Below the pieces are notes generated by a model. It ran no database searches. It saw only the letters and a list, made by a program, of their open reading frames with translations, and had not been told where the DNA came from. Below, piece by piece: positions 1 to 8,963 of a DNA stretch of 64,000 nucleotides. The stretch is from contig NZGD01000127.1 of the NCBI GenBank assembly GCA_002690925.1, positions 1 to 64,000 of the forward strand, read 5' to 3'. Both the position numbers and the translations under genes were made by a program. Position 1 is the first letter of the stretch. Each line of letters begins with the position of its first letter. Source of the DNA: Rhodopirellula sp. (lineage in GTDB: Bacteria; Planctomycetota; Planctomycetia; Pirellulales; Pirellulaceae).

Positions 1-511
1 ACTGTGCTTCCTTGATCGCTTCTCGAATCCGTTCGAACGGTTCAGTAGCGTCGGGTAAATCGATCAAGCCGGCGGCCAATTGTTGAACTTGCTCGGCTTG
101 CTCAACCGCAACTCTCAGCGTGGATCCCGCCAAGTCCACGCGAGTGGAACCCAGTAGTGATTCGTCATCCATGGGACCTTCGTCCGACAAAGCGGCCTCT
201 TCGACGAGCGCTACGGGGCACTTGGTTCGCGTTTCGATCCTGAGTGCCTCCGGTTGGTCGCAGCACAGCAGAGCAATCGGGGTTCGGCATTTATGCAGAA
301 GGAGCGGTCCGATCACTTCCCCAATCAGATGATCGCGAAGGGTGAGACCAAATAGGATCTCGTGGGCCCGTGTGGGACGCACCGGCAAGGTGCACTGAAA
401 TTCCAGAGGCCTGCCTCCACCATTGAGAAGAAGCAATCCGCCTGTCCAGCCCGTTCGCTCGTCTTCTACGACCGTGTAGTAGGCAATTGTTGGTGAATCC
501 GTGTCTGGCAT
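1..511 (-). CDS. Conserved-looking hypothetical protein, C-terminus cut by window edge
   Basis: A 170-codon open frame runs from an ATG at 511 to the left edge with no stop, so the 3' end lies outside the window. It begins MPDTDSPTIAYYTVVEDE. It then reads as an alternating hydrophobic beta-like segment (GLLLLNGGG, EFQCTLPV), a LRDHLIGEVIGPLLLH helix and a Cys pair (LLCCDQPEA), and ends in an acidic and helical part. An in-frame stop at 548-550 leaves ATG 511 as the only ordinary start. I do not recognise the family. No signal peptide or membrane segment is visible, so it is probably cytoplasmic. Codon usage looks like that of a real gene and no competing frame on the plus strand is convincing. 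Confidence 0.7.
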   Translation of the reverse strand, partial: MPDTDSPTIAYYTVVEDERTGWTGGLLLLNGGGRPLEFQCTLPVRPTRAHEILFGLTLRDHLIGEVIGPLLLHKCRTPIALLCCDQPEALRIETRTKCPVALVEEAALSDEGPMDDESLLGSTRVDLAGSTLRVAVEQAEQVQQLAAGLIDLPDATEPFERIREAIKEAQ

Positions 512-903
512 CCGCGTGTATAACTTGGGGTGTGTGGGAGGTTCGGACTACCGCAACTGCCTGCAGCGTGTATTCGTCTGATTCGCGGCGGCAGTCACTG
601 CAGTTCCGCTCCGATGGCGACACCGCGCGTGTTAGGACTGTGAAACACGGGAAACATTGAGCCTGTCTGTTGTACCGCCACCTAGAGTAGGTTTCGGCCC
701 GTAATATATTCGGACTTTAGCGGTTGAAACGGGAATTCTTCGGTCCCGGAAAGCAAGTGTGAAAATAGCGATTATCTCAAAGTTTTTTTTCCGTGTTCAA
801 CAAAATCTCCAACCAGTTTCGGTTTCATCGACATTGAAAAAATCCTTGGTTATACTTGGGGCTTATCCGTCGACATGCATTTATCGCAGCAGGAATCTTA
901 CAG
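512..903. other. Intergenic, divergent promoter region
   Basis: This roughly 390-bp gap separates a minus-strand gene from a plus-strand gene, so it should hold both promoters. The stretch 690-860 is AT-rich, with T runs near 782-790. I see no confident -35/-10 pair, hairpin or repeat. The open frames here are short and overlap one another. Confidence 0.4.
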
Positions 904-1365
904 ATGTCATACGAGCACGAGCCCATTTCTCCCATGTTCCGGATCGACGTTACGGCTGACGGTGAATCAGAAGCCTCGCAGGGGCAGCAGGGCGATGAAG
1001 AACACACAGCTTTGGATTTATTGATTGAATTGGTCGCTGGCCAAAAACAACAGAACCGCCTACTCGAAGACCTCGTCCATCAGCAAGTTGCAGCTAATAA
1101 ACAGCGGGCAACCGAACTGCAGCAGTGGAAAAACGCCAACCCCGAGCTCGCTCGATCCTGTCGACAGGCTGCTGAGACCCTGAGTCGAGTTCAAACGCAA
1201 TTTCTCGACACATTGACGGAAGAAATCGCAGACAGCGAGGAACATCTCATCGAGGGCGAGTTCATGATGAATGAGTTTGTGGATCGTTTTGGACCCCGTT
1301 TGGCTCATTTGAATGGTGTTTTGCAGGTCTTGGCCCAACTCAGTAGTAATGACACCAATAGCTAG
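904..1365 (+). CDS. Small helical hypothetical protein
   Basis: This is a 153-residue protein. The open frame extends up to 856, but ATG 904 is preferred because an AGGA lies about 10 nt upstream and the following residues (MSYEHEPISPMF) look like a normal N-terminus. The N-terminal 40 residues are acidic and Gln/Gly-rich. The remainder is almost entirely alpha-helical and rich in Glu, Gln and Leu (LLIELVAGQKQQNRLLEDLVHQ), consistent with a coiled coil or helical bundle. There is no signal peptide and no transmembrane span. The function is unknown. A cytoplasmic oligomerising role is only a guess from composition. Confidence 0.7.
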   Translation: MSYEHEPISPMFRIDVTADGESEASQGQQGDEEHTALDLLIELVAGQKQQNRLLEDLVHQQVAANKQRATELQQWKNANPELARSCRQAAETLSRVQTQFLDTLTEEIADSEEHLIEGEFMMNEFVDRFGPRLAHLNGVLQVLAQLSSNDTNS

Positions 1366-1840
1366 CATGGTATTGCTGTATGGGGCATTTGGCATCGGAC
1401 ACCTTTTTGGCAAGTTTCCGTCAGACTGCCACCGGCTTGGTTCCGAAATCCTCGCGTTTGAAAAACTGAATTCGTCTGGAAGCTCTCAGGTTTCCTGCGG
1501 TTTATCCTTGTTTTTGCTAATCGCACCCAGGTGTTGAGGGAAGCCTATTGCAGTGGTGCAGAGGATTTCCGCTGCTTTTGTTGAGAAGTTCCTGCAGTTA
1601 ACGATCAGCTTAGGCGTAAAAACGACTGCGTTTTGAGCGACGCCGATCATGCGAAACACATTCTGCTGCTACGCAAAAGACTGCCTGAGCAAGTAGGGTG
1701 ACGATGCATCGGCGATTGAGTTACTAACACTCGAGTTTCTGGATTCGCGAACGCGCAGAGATGTTCCGATGAATGCACCCAATAGGTGTATTGCCCGTAC
1801 TCTCTGCGAGAATGCTCCGCGGCATTCGTATTTCCTCAGT

Positions 1841-1865
1841 CCAGTCCAGTCCAGTCCAGTCCTCG
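1841..1865. repeat. (CCAGT)n microsatellite
   Basis: The pentamer CAGTC/CCAGT repeats about four to five times in a row within otherwise non-coding DNA. It is too short and has no spacers, so it is not a CRISPR array. It is a simple sequence repeat prone to slippage. Confidence 0.8.
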
Positions 1866-2172
1866 CGACAAACGCATCTCGTGAGGGATCAGGAGACGAT
1901 GAAAGCGGCGGCTGCGATGTTCAGCCCCATCCCCCGGTCACAATGGGGGCTCAAGCAACAATCTGCCGACTGCATTGATGCAGCGCAGGCTCGTTTAAGG
2001 GCAAGCAGGAGGAGGCGGATGTCTCGACCCGGTCGACACGGGAGCCCTTGGACAGAGGGACCATGTCCGTGCCTTCGCTTTAATCGGTCGATCCGCCGAG
2101 ATCAGCCAGGCAGCAACCTGATGAGAGCATTCAGCAGATGAGTGCTTCATTGAGTTTGGGGCCCTCGCTGGT

Positions 2173-2232
2173 GAGCTTGAAACCGATGAGCTTGAAACCG
2201 ATGAGCTTGAAACTGGCGAGCTTGAAACTGGT
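2173..2232. repeat. 15-bp tandem repeat, four copies
   Basis: The unit GAGCTTGAAACCGAT occurs twice perfectly. Two diverged copies ending in CTGGC and CTGGT follow directly. Because 15 is a multiple of three, a 33-codon plus-strand frame (ATG 2138 to TAA 2237-2239) reads through as SLKPM-type pentapeptides. No ribosome-binding site was seen, so I do not call it a gene. Confidence 0.85.
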
Positions 2233-2411
2233 GGGCTAAGGGCGTCAGCTACTGCACCGAAGATTGAAAGTATTGCTTCATGTCAAAGGTATGAAGTTGA
2301 GCTGGGATTTAGAGTAATTCAGGAAGTTGCAGCAGGTTTTCCCCTGCTCGATCCGGCTGACTTGAGTGCTGGGGCTGCCGGTTGCTGTCTTGGCTACTTG
2401 GTTTGCATCTC

Positions 2412-3200
2412 TTAAAGTTGCTGCAGGTATGAAATGCCGTCAGCTAGCTCCTGAAACGGCGAGTCAGCTCTGCCGACCACATAGCGTCCACGGTATTGGA
2501 CATCTTCCAGCATTCCGATCAACTCAGGGAAATCGGCCACGCCTTGTCCGAGCGGCACCGCAATGCCGCGGCCAGCTGCCAGATCGATAACACCATCAAC
2601 AGCACAAACGATCTGGATTCGATTTTTCAGGGCGAGCAGCGTCTCTTGAACATCATGTCGGTTGATGATCAGCTGGCCTGGATTGAATGCAACTGCTATG
2701 AAGGCATCGTCTGCACCTTCCAGAAGCTTTGCTAGCTTAGGTCCCGGCTCTGCCCCAGTTTCCGCGGCCAGAAACGCCCCGACTCGAGTTCCATATCGTC
2801 CCAGATCACCCAATACCGACCTCAGTGACGCCCATTGCGAGCTTTCTTCGTCGCCGGGGACGACGCCGACAGAATTAATCACAACTGGTGCTCCCAGTCG
2901 GTAGGCAAGTTGCATCGCAGCCTTAGTGGCCTCAATCCGACGTTCTAAATTCTGGGCATGTTCATAGCCACGGCGTGTTTGAAAGCGTAGAGCGGAGACC
3001 TTGAGATTGCGGTCATCCAGTATTTTCCGCAACTGGCGAAGGCCAGTGTCCGATAATTGACTTGGGTGGATCTGGTTGCGCGCATCGATTTCCACCGCCG
3101 AAGCACCCAGTTGGGAGGCCGTTTCGATCGCTTTGCGCAGTGGCATTCTCATTGCGTCAAGTCGGACAGCTACATTCAGTTCAGCCAAGTCTTCCCCCAT
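2412..3200 (-). CDS. Sugar phosphate isomerase/epimerase-like TIM barrel
   Basis: This 262-residue protein resembles the xylose-isomerase-like TIM-barrel family (AP endonuclease 2 fold), whose members isomerise or epimerise sugars and inositols using a divalent metal. Visible barrel strands include LNVAVRLDAMR at the N-terminus, ASAVEIDAR, LKVSALRF, GAPVVINSVG, GAFLAAETG, DAFIAVAFNPGQ and IQIVCAVDG. The usual acidic metal ligands are only partly evident (E37 in VEID, E in AETG), so catalytic activity is not assured. ATG 3200 is supported because the first beta strand begins eight residues later. There is no signal peptide, so it is cytoplasmic. It is divergent from the next gene with only nine bases between the two start codons. 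Confidence 0.75.
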   Translation of the reverse strand: MGEDLAELNVAVRLDAMRMPLRKAIETASQLGASAVEIDARNQIHPSQLSDTGLRQLRKILDDRNLKVSALRFQTRRGYEHAQNLERRIEATKAAMQLAYRLGAPVVINSVGVVPGDEESSQWASLRSVLGDLGRYGTRVGAFLAAETGAEPGPKLAKLLEGADDAFIAVAFNPGQLIINRHDVQETLLALKNRIQIVCAVDGVIDLAAGRGIAVPLGQGVADFPELIGMLEDVQYRGRYVVGRADSPFQELADGISYLQQL

Positions 3201-3209
3201 ACGTCATTC

Positions 3210-6200
3210 ATGACCGGTCTTATTTTTGCTGGCATCTTACGTGTCTTCAACCGGATCGCAACCACCTGCCAATCAAGAGGCCGTGGCTTGATCGCGGTCG
3301 CGGTAGTGATGTGCGTGGTCAACGGCAGTTGCTGGGGTCAGCAAATATCGCCAGTTTCGACTGTTCCCAAGCTTGCCGTTAGGAATTCTCCGGCTGATGG
3401 TGTCACTGATGGGAGGGTGGATCGTGCAGCCTCCGCAGTCAAGACGCGACCTCAGGAAAAGCTTCTCAACGTGATTTACGAGTTTGGTCCTGAAATGGGA
3501 CAGATTCGTCAAATACCTATCGGATGGAAGCGTGAGCGTGGTGTTGACTACAAGACCTACGTCAAAATTGGCATGGAGCGTGACAATCGTGGTTCAGCCG
3601 ACTTGGAGAAATTTGTCCGCTGGTTTGATGGCCAGTTGATTTACAGTTCTCAGTGGTTGAAAGATCAGTCTGCTTGGAATCCCCATCTCAATTTGCTCAA
3701 TCACCATTTGGCCATCGGCTGGTTCATTTTGACAAGTGAGGTTCAAAAGAACCCCGCCGCGTTACCACCCTCTCCTGCTGATGTTTTATTTGATCGGTAT
3801 CTACGTGTTGATTTGAATGGTAGCGGAGCTTTGGTTTCCTCGCCCTTTCTTGGTGCTAACGCCTCACACCAATATCGTTTTGGCTGTCGTATTCGGACGG
3901 ACCTGGTTTACGATTCAGCGAGGGTTGAGTTTGTCTTTGGTCGCCTTGTCGCTCGGAAAAGTCAGGGCAGCAAGCAACGTGCAGTGCTTGAAGAGTTAGC
4001 GGTTCACAGTACGCCGAAGGTTGTTGGGGAGACAGCGTGGACGACCTTCCGTCTGCCTTTGGTGAGGCCTCCGAGTGGGACGACGCATCTGGTTACACGT
4101 CTCATTGTTGCAGGCGGTGATGACGGATTGGAAGACATTCAAGGCAGTGTTGGATTTGACGATATTCGTATTGAAGAAAAACCACAGCTGGAAATCACGA
4201 CAGATCAGCCGCAAGGAATTTACAACATCGGCGACACCGTCCGGGCAAGCGCAAGCATTGCAGGCTATTTGCCAGCGGAGATCGACCAGGTTCACTTCGC
4301 CTTGTACGACATCAACCGCAGTTTGATTTCCAGCGTGATCAAGCCTATTGAACGCGAGTCGGTGAAGTTAGGTGGGCACAGTGCTTTGCAACGCAGGCGT
4401 AACGAAGTGGATTGGGAAATCCCAGATTTGCAGGCTGGTTATTATCGGATAGATGTGGGTTTGGTGGGCGGAAAGAATTTACAGCTCAATGCTCAAACGA
4501 GCTTGGCTGTCGTACAGGATTTGGGTGAGCACGGACGGGGACTTTTTGGCTGGAATTTGGAAGGTCAGCAAGAACAGATCGGAGCCGCAGACTTTGCACG
4601 CTGGTTGTCTCGTCTGGGGGTATCTTGGGTCAAATACCCCTGTTGGGAGCCAGACAAGGTTGCCCGCGATGAACTGCAAGTTCTATTCGGTAAATTGCAG
4701 GATGCTCGAATCCAGACGGTGGGTATGATCAACCAGCCACCCTCGGTGCACCTCGGAAAATTTTCAGAGTCAGGGGAAATTATGGCTGCTGAAGTGTTTC
4801 GTGATCGCGAGACGTGGCAAGCTTTGCTGTCACCAACCATAGGACAGTTTGCCCAGAAAATTACAGCTTGGCAGTTGGGTGGCGAGCGGGACTTCAGTTT
4901 TCTGGGATCGCCTCGATTGCCAAGGCAGATCCAAGAGATTGTGGGTGGACTGGAGGAAAGCAATGGAAAAAAAATCGATATCGCGCTTTCGTGGCCGTGG
5001 CTTGAACCTTCAGCACCTTCTGCTTCGGCAAGTTGGAGTGCAACATGTCGAAGTAGTTCACCACCCTTGTCCGCAAGGGAGCTCGATGCGTTTCTCGAGG
5101 AAAGCGACAGCGAGCAGGTTGTTGCCGGACTTGCCGGACCGAGGACATGGTTACTGATCGATCCGCTCGATGCCAAAATCTATGATCGGCAAACTCGTGT
5201 ACGTGACCTGGTACTCAGAATGGCCACTGCTCGCAAACATCGAGTGCAGGCTGCTTTTGTGACGAGGCCCCATGATCCGCAATTCGGACTGCTGAGCCCG
5301 GATAATTGTCCCGGGGAAATGCTCCTTCCTTGGCGCACCACCTCGTTACTATTAGGGAATTTGAGAGCCGTTGGATCCATGCAACTGCGTTCCCAAGCCA
5401 AAAATCAGGTGTATACCAATGCCAAGCGGGCTGTCGTGCTGATGTGGGCTGATGAAGTGACCCAAGAGTTGGCGTACTTTGGTGATGGAGCACGGATGGT
5501 TGATGTTTGGGGGAGAGTCACTCCTCTGCAGACAGTGGAAGTCGGAGGGCGATGGGTTCAGCGAGTCCCGATTGGACCTGAGCCCGTCTTTCTGATCGGT
5601 TGTGATCCGGGGATGCTTGCGTTTCGGATGTCGGTCGAGCTTGGCAATGATCGTCTGGATAGTCCACTAGGACATAAGGAAATGATGAATGTTACATTCA
5701 CCAACCCAATGCAAAAAAGCTTGGTTGGGCAAGTTCGAATCATTTCACCGCCATCCTGGCGGATCACACCACCCAAGAAGGCGTGGAGCCTTCTGGGCGG
5801 GCAGGAAGCTGATGTCGACTTTCAAGTTGTACTCAGTAATACCGCTGATATTGGTGAATACGAGGTAGGGATACAGTTCGCTCTGGAAACGGATCCTCCG
5901 GAAACAGTATCCGTGTACCGCAAGGTGCTCGTTGGACCAGCTGGGATCGACATGAAAATCGAAACCCGTCTCTTGCCGGATGGACGTTTGCGAGCAGAAC
6001 TGGTGATCAGCAACAAGACGACAACACCACGGTTCTACAACTGTTTCTTCTTTCCTCCGGTAGGGTCGTTTGCTCAGAAACAGCTTGCCGTCCCCGCTGG
6101 TAAAGAAGTGCGACGAGGGATCAACTTTAGTGAGGGCATTGAGATGATCGGGAAGCGTTTTCGCGTTCGCGCTGTTGAGCAGAGCAACAAGCGGGTGATG

Positions 6201-6227
6201 AATTATGAAGTCACGATCACACGCTAG
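3210..6227 (+). CDS. Large secreted protein with TIM-barrel-like centre and Ig-like C-terminus
   Basis: The protein has 1,005 residues from ATG 3210. The frame opens earlier, at 3057, but that part overlaps the divergent gene. A hydrophobic stretch at about residues 26-42 (LIAVAVVMCVV) looks like a signal peptide with a long n-region. Residues of roughly 100-340 are beta-rich and end in VGFDDIRIEE, typical of carbohydrate-binding-like jelly rolls. A middle part (about 430-740) has alternating strands and helices and phrases such as FGWNLEGQQ, LGVSWVKYPCWEP and AWQLGGERDF, which recall glycoside-hydrolase clan A TIM barrels. The last 200 residues look like an NEW3/Ig-like module (VTFTNPMQ, GPAGIDMKI). 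Catalytic residues could not be assigned. The general class, an exported carbohydrate-active or carbohydrate-binding protein, is inferred. Confidence 0.7.
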   Translation: MTGLIFAGILRVFNRIATTCQSRGRGLIAVAVVMCVVNGSCWGQQISPVSTVPKLAVRNSPADGVTDGRVDRAASAVKTRPQEKLLNVIYEFGPEMGQIRQIPIGWKRERGVDYKTYVKIGMERDNRGSADLEKFVRWFDGQLIYSSQWLKDQSAWNPHLNLLNHHLAIGWFILTSEVQKNPAALPPSPADVLFDRYLRVDLNGSGALVSSPFLGANASHQYRFGCRIRTDLVYDSARVEFVFGRLVARKSQGSKQRAVLEELAVHSTPKVVGETAWTTFRLPLVRPPSGTTHLVTRLIVAGGDDGLEDIQGSVGFDDIRIEEKPQLEITTDQPQGIYNIGDTVRASASIAGYLPAEIDQVHFALYDINRSLISSVIKPIERESVKLGGHSALQRRRNEVDWEIPDLQAGYYRIDVGLVGGKNLQLNAQTSLAVVQDLGEHGRGLFGWNLEGQQEQIGAADFARWLSRLGVSWVKYPCWEPDKVARDELQVLFGKLQDARIQTVGMINQPPSVHLGKFSESGEIMAAEVFRDRETWQALLSPTIGQFAQKITAWQLGGERDFSFLGSPRLPRQIQEIVGGLEESNGKKIDIALSWPWLEPSAPSASASWSATCRSSSPPLSARELDAFLEESDSEQVVAGLAGPRTWLLIDPLDAKIYDRQTRVRDLVLRMATARKHRVQAAFVTRPHDPQFGLLSPDNCPGEMLLPWRTTSLLLGNLRAVGSMQLRSQAKNQVYTNAKRAVVLMWADEVTQELAYFGDGARMVDVWGRVTPLQTVEVGGRWVQRVPIGPEPVFLIGCDPGMLAFRMSVELGNDRLDSPLGHKEMMNVTFTNPMQKSLVGQVRIISPPSWRITPPKKAWSLLGGQEADVDFQVVLSNTADIGEYEVGIQFALETDPPETVSVYRKVLVGPAGIDMKIETRLLPDGRLRAELVISNKTTTPRFYNCFFFPPVGSFAQKQLAVPAGKEVRRGINFSEGIEMIGKRFRVRAVEQSNKRVMNYEVTITR

Positions 6228-6319
6228 GGTTGACTGATCCCCATCCTGCTAGCGATACCGGAAACAGACTTGTTCCGGATTTAAAACTCTAACTCTGACC
6301 CGACTTGGTTAATCAACGA

Positions 6320-7075
6320 ATGCGAGTATTACTCACAAACGATGACGGTATCGAAGCTGATGGCTTGCTGGCCTTGCACAAAAGTGTTCAGCATTGTTTT
6401 CGTGGTGATGTCGAAATCATGGTAGTAGCACCCGATCGCGGTCGCAGTGAGTGCGGACACAGTGTTACCACCAACAGGCCTTTGGAAATCGAGCAAGTTC
6501 GCCCCGGTTGGCTAGCAGTCGATGGAACACCCGTGGACTGTGTCAGGGCAGCCTTCGGAACCCTACAGCAAAATTTTGATTTCGTCCTTTCAGGTGTCAA
6601 CGCGGGTGCTAACCTTGGAGTCGATTTGCTCGTCAGTGGTACATTTGCCGCGGCACGGGAAGCTGCCATGCACGGGATACCTGCCATGGCGATTTCGCAC
6701 TACCGTCATCCCGAAATTCCCAGAACCTGGGATCATGTTCCTGTTTGGGTAGCGGACATTCTGCAAGACTTCCGTGAGAAGGTAAAAGTGCGCAAAGCTT
6801 GCAGCGAGGATGATGCAACAAACATGCTGTGGAATGTAAACCTGCCGGCGATCCTTCCTGAAACCAATGCGCCACCAACCGTGCGTTGTGGTGTCGATGC
6901 GAAACCGATGATCCGTCAGTCGCTGCTGGAAGGCAAATCACTGCGGTTCACTTCCGACTTTCACGGACGGCCCCGCGAGCCGGGTTCGGATGTCGATCGG
7001 TGCTTTAACGGGAACTTGACGATCAGCGAATTCACACAGCCCTTTTCGCTGTTACAAGCAGCTAAGGAAGGCTGA
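6320..7075 (+). CDS. surE: 5'/3'-nucleotidase SurE
   Basis: This 251-residue protein matches the SurE family of metal-dependent nucleoside 5'/3'-monophosphatases. The N-terminus MRVLLTNDDG carries the D8-D9 metal-binding pair. VVAPDRGRSECGHSVT, DGTPVDCVRAAF and DFVLSGVNAGANLG follow in the family order, and SGTFAAAREAAMHGIPAMAIS completes the core. The frame can be opened with TTG at 6305, but ATG 6320 places the NDDG motif at the usual distance from the start. It is cytoplasmic. SurE is thought to act in nucleotide salvage or stress and stationary-phase survival. It faces csrA convergently across about 95 bp. Confidence 0.93.
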   Translation: MRVLLTNDDGIEADGLLALHKSVQHCFRGDVEIMVVAPDRGRSECGHSVTTNRPLEIEQVRPGWLAVDGTPVDCVRAAFGTLQQNFDFVLSGVNAGANLGVDLLVSGTFAAAREAAMHGIPAMAISHYRHPEIPRTWDHVPVWVADILQDFREKVKVRKACSEDDATNMLWNVNLPAILPETNAPPTVRCGVDAKPMIRQSLLEGKSLRFTSDFHGRPREPGSDVDRCFNGNLTISEFTQPFSLLQAAKEG

Positions 7076-7169
7076 ACGATTGGAAGCCGATAAACCATCG
7101 ATCCATGATTCTTGTATGACCGCCCAACCAACGGGGCGATGGCCCAAGACCACAAGCGGCGCGACGACC

Positions 7170-7403
7170 TCATTCGTGAGGCTTGCTCGCGATCGCGATG
7201 TTAGTCTCTTCGAGAGTCATGGCGACTGGAGCCAACCCCCCCGCAGCGACTTCGTGACGCTCGAGCTCACCGCGGACGACACGTACCTCTCGCGGTGCTT
7301 CAATCCCGATTGCGACCCGGTTTCCTGAGATGCGATTGATCGTCAATACAACATTGTCGCCGATGACCAGTTGCTCACCTTCTTTACGACTTAACACCAA
7401 CAT
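7170..7403 (-). CDS. csrA: Carbon storage regulator CsrA
   Basis: This is a 77-residue CsrA/RsmA-type RNA-binding protein. It acts post-transcriptionally by binding GGA motifs near ribosome-binding sites as a dimer. The N-terminus MLVLSRKEGEQLVIGD is diagnostic, and NRVAIGIEAPREVRVVRGEL includes the conserved RNA-contact strand and the Arg before EL. ATG 7403 has an AGGGAAG Shine-Dalgarno five bases upstream. The C-terminal tail is about 15 residues longer than in E. coli CsrA. In many bacteria csrA sits beside fliW or flagellar genes. Here no flagellar gene is in sight, so target genes cannot be inferred from context. Confidence 0.95.
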   Translation of the reverse strand: MLVLSRKEGEQLVIGDNVVLTINRISGNRVAIGIEAPREVRVVRGELERHEVAAGGLAPVAMTLEETNIAIASKPHE

Positions 7404-7934
7404 GTCTGCTTCCCTGTAATGGAGTTGTCTTTTTCGAAGTCCTAGACGCTACAAATTGCGTGCCAGCACAGCCCGTTTTGAAAGGGAAACATGGGTGTTT
7501 TTGCAAGCTTGAGTCAAAAGCAGAAAAAAAACTGTTTTAGCGTTTCAGTTGCATGCAATAAAAATCGAAACCCTGTTTCCCCAACCTCACCGATGCCGCT
7601 CCTTGCAGCTCCGGAATCGCAAAGTGAGATTTGCGTCTCGTTGTGAGACCAGTATCTCGCCCCTTGACTACTGCCACTATCGCAACGGGCAGTGACAAGG
7701 TTGGTCGCAAGGGGTGATGTTTTTTGGCAGTAGCTAATTCGTTCCGGCCACGGCATGCGAGAATTGTCGCCTTTTGCCAGTATTGAAGATGCACTCACGC
7801 CACGCACAAGTTCGGCATGTCTTTAGAGGGCATGTCTTTAGAGGGCATGTCTTTAGAGGGCATTGGCATGCTCATTTCTGCCGAGGCTTCTGGAACAGCA
7901 GTTCAGATGCCAAATGAAGGTCTTCTGGGAGCAA
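7404..7934. other. Intergenic, csrA upstream region with tandem repeat
   Basis: This 530-bp gap lies upstream of csrA and downstream of mtnA. The first 60 bp should hold the csrA promoter. A 97-codon minus frame (7514-7807) has no recognisable features and biased composition, so it is not called. A 15-bp triplicate repeat lies near the mtnA end. Confidence 0.5.
7815..7859. repeat. 15-bp perfect tandem repeat, three copies
   Basis: The unit GCATGTCTTTAGAGG occurs three times without a mismatch, followed by a partial copy GCAT. It lies about 75 bp beyond the stop codon of mtnA. The perfect copies indicate a recent duplication or active homogenisation. Confidence 0.9.
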
Positions 7935-8963
7935 TCAGCTTAGGTGAGCGATGACAGCGCTGCGATCTGGGTTGGGAATCAAGCCCTGTTCAGTGATGAT
8001 GCAATCGATCAATTCAGCGGGCGTGACATCGAAAGCAGGGTTCATCACGTTTGCCGCGGGGGGAACGAGGCAAATTCCATGTGGTGCTGCAACTTCATCA
8101 CGACTTCGTTCCTCGATAGGGATACCTGTGCCATCGGCAAGGGCTAGGTCGAACGTGCTCGACGGTGCTGCCACATAGAAGGGTATTGAGTGATAACGAG
8201 CAAGAACGGCGAGTGGGTAAGTCCCGATTTTATTGGCAACATCGCCGTTTGCTGCGATGCGGTCGGCCCCCACAATGACGGCATCAATTTTCCCAGAACG
8301 CAACAAGCTTCCAGCCATTGAATCGGTCAGCACCGTTACGGGGATACCTGCCTGCGACAACTCCCACGCTGTCAATCTGCCACCCTGCAGAAGAGGACGC
8401 GTCTCATCTGCAAAAACTTCGATCGTCTGGCCTTGCTGATGGCAATGATAGATAGGGGCTAATGCTGTTCCCCACATTGATGTTGCTAATCCACCGGCGT
8501 TGCAATGTGTCAGGACACATTTGCTGTTGCACAGAAGCGACGCGCCATTGCGACCAATGTTCTTGCACATCTCACGATCTTCATCATGAATCGTGATTGC
8601 TTCTTGGATCAACTTCTGATGCAAAGTTGAATCGTCGGGAGTCGCCTCTATCACGGATTTCATTCTGTCGAGTGCCCAGAAAAGATTAACAGCTGTTGGG
8701 CGACTGGTTGCAAGGTGTTCAGCAGCATTGAGGTAATCCTGTCTCGTGGGTTGGGAAGGCGCGGCTGCTAAGCAAACACCATAGGCCGCTGCAACGCCAA
8801 TGGCAGGCGCCCCTCGCACAACCAGTCGCTGGATCGCATCATATGTTTCGTCAACAGTGCTGCACGTTAGTGTCACACACTCTTGGGGAAGTCGCGTTTG
8901 GTCAATCAAAACCAATTTGCCATCCGTGAAAGCAAGCGTATTCGGAGTTTCGTGTTTCGACAT
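7935..8963 (-). CDS. mtnA: Methylthioribose-1-phosphate isomerase
   Basis: The protein has 342 residues and belongs to the MtnA branch of the eIF2B-alpha-like family. It isomerises S-methyl-5-thioribose 1-phosphate to the ribulose 1-phosphate in methionine salvage. Seen in the sequence are RGAPAIGVAAAYG (50-62), THCNAGGLAT with the catalytic-type Cys at 154, and GADRIAANGDVANKIGTY with Asp234. The C/D pair corresponds to that of characterised MtnA enzymes. The open frame extends to 9182, but ATG 8963 gives the normal family length and the usual N-terminus. Other methionine-salvage genes are not adjacent, so the pathway must be scattered in this genome. The protein is cytoplasmic. Confidence 0.92.
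   Translation of the reverse strand: MSKHETPNTLAFTDGKLVLIDQTRLPQECVTLTCSTVDETYDAIQRLVVRGAPAIGVAAAYGVCLAAAPSQPTRQDYLNAAEHLATSRPTAVNLFWALDRMKSVIEATPDDSTLHQKLIQEAITIHDEDREMCKNIGRNGASLLCNSKCVLTHCNAGGLATSMWGTALAPIYHCHQQGQTIEVFADETRPLLQGGRLTAWELSQAGIPVTVLTDSMAGSLLRSGKIDAVIVGADRIAANGDVANKIGTYPLAVLARYHSIPFYVAAPSSTFDLALADGTGIPIEERSRDEVAAPHGICLVPPAANVMNPAFDVTPAELIDCIITEQGLIPNPDRSAVIAHLS

Larger units (their letters stand above)
1366..2411. other. About 1 kb without a supported gene
   Basis: Several overlapping short frames exist here (for example 1773-2141), but none has a recognisable motif or a consistent start. The stretch holds two short tandem repeats, listed separately at 1841-1865 and 2173-2232. 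A 33-codon frame at 2138-2239 is built from the second repeat and is probably not a gene. The region may be remnant DNA. Confidence 0.5.

Noticed and set aside
1841..1865. Possible CRISPR array
   Set aside because: Five-base units without spacers. A simple repeat. No cas gene is present in the window.
1773..2141. Plus-strand frame of 122 codons
   Set aside because: Runs through a microsatellite, Arg/Ser-rich, no start signal and no family pattern.
4565..5176. Minus-strand frame of 203 codons
   Set aside because: Antisense to the large secreted protein, Ser/Arg-rich, no motif.
7514..7807. Minus-strand frame of 97 codons upstream of csrA
   Set aside because: No motif, unusual composition, and overlaps another equally long frame.
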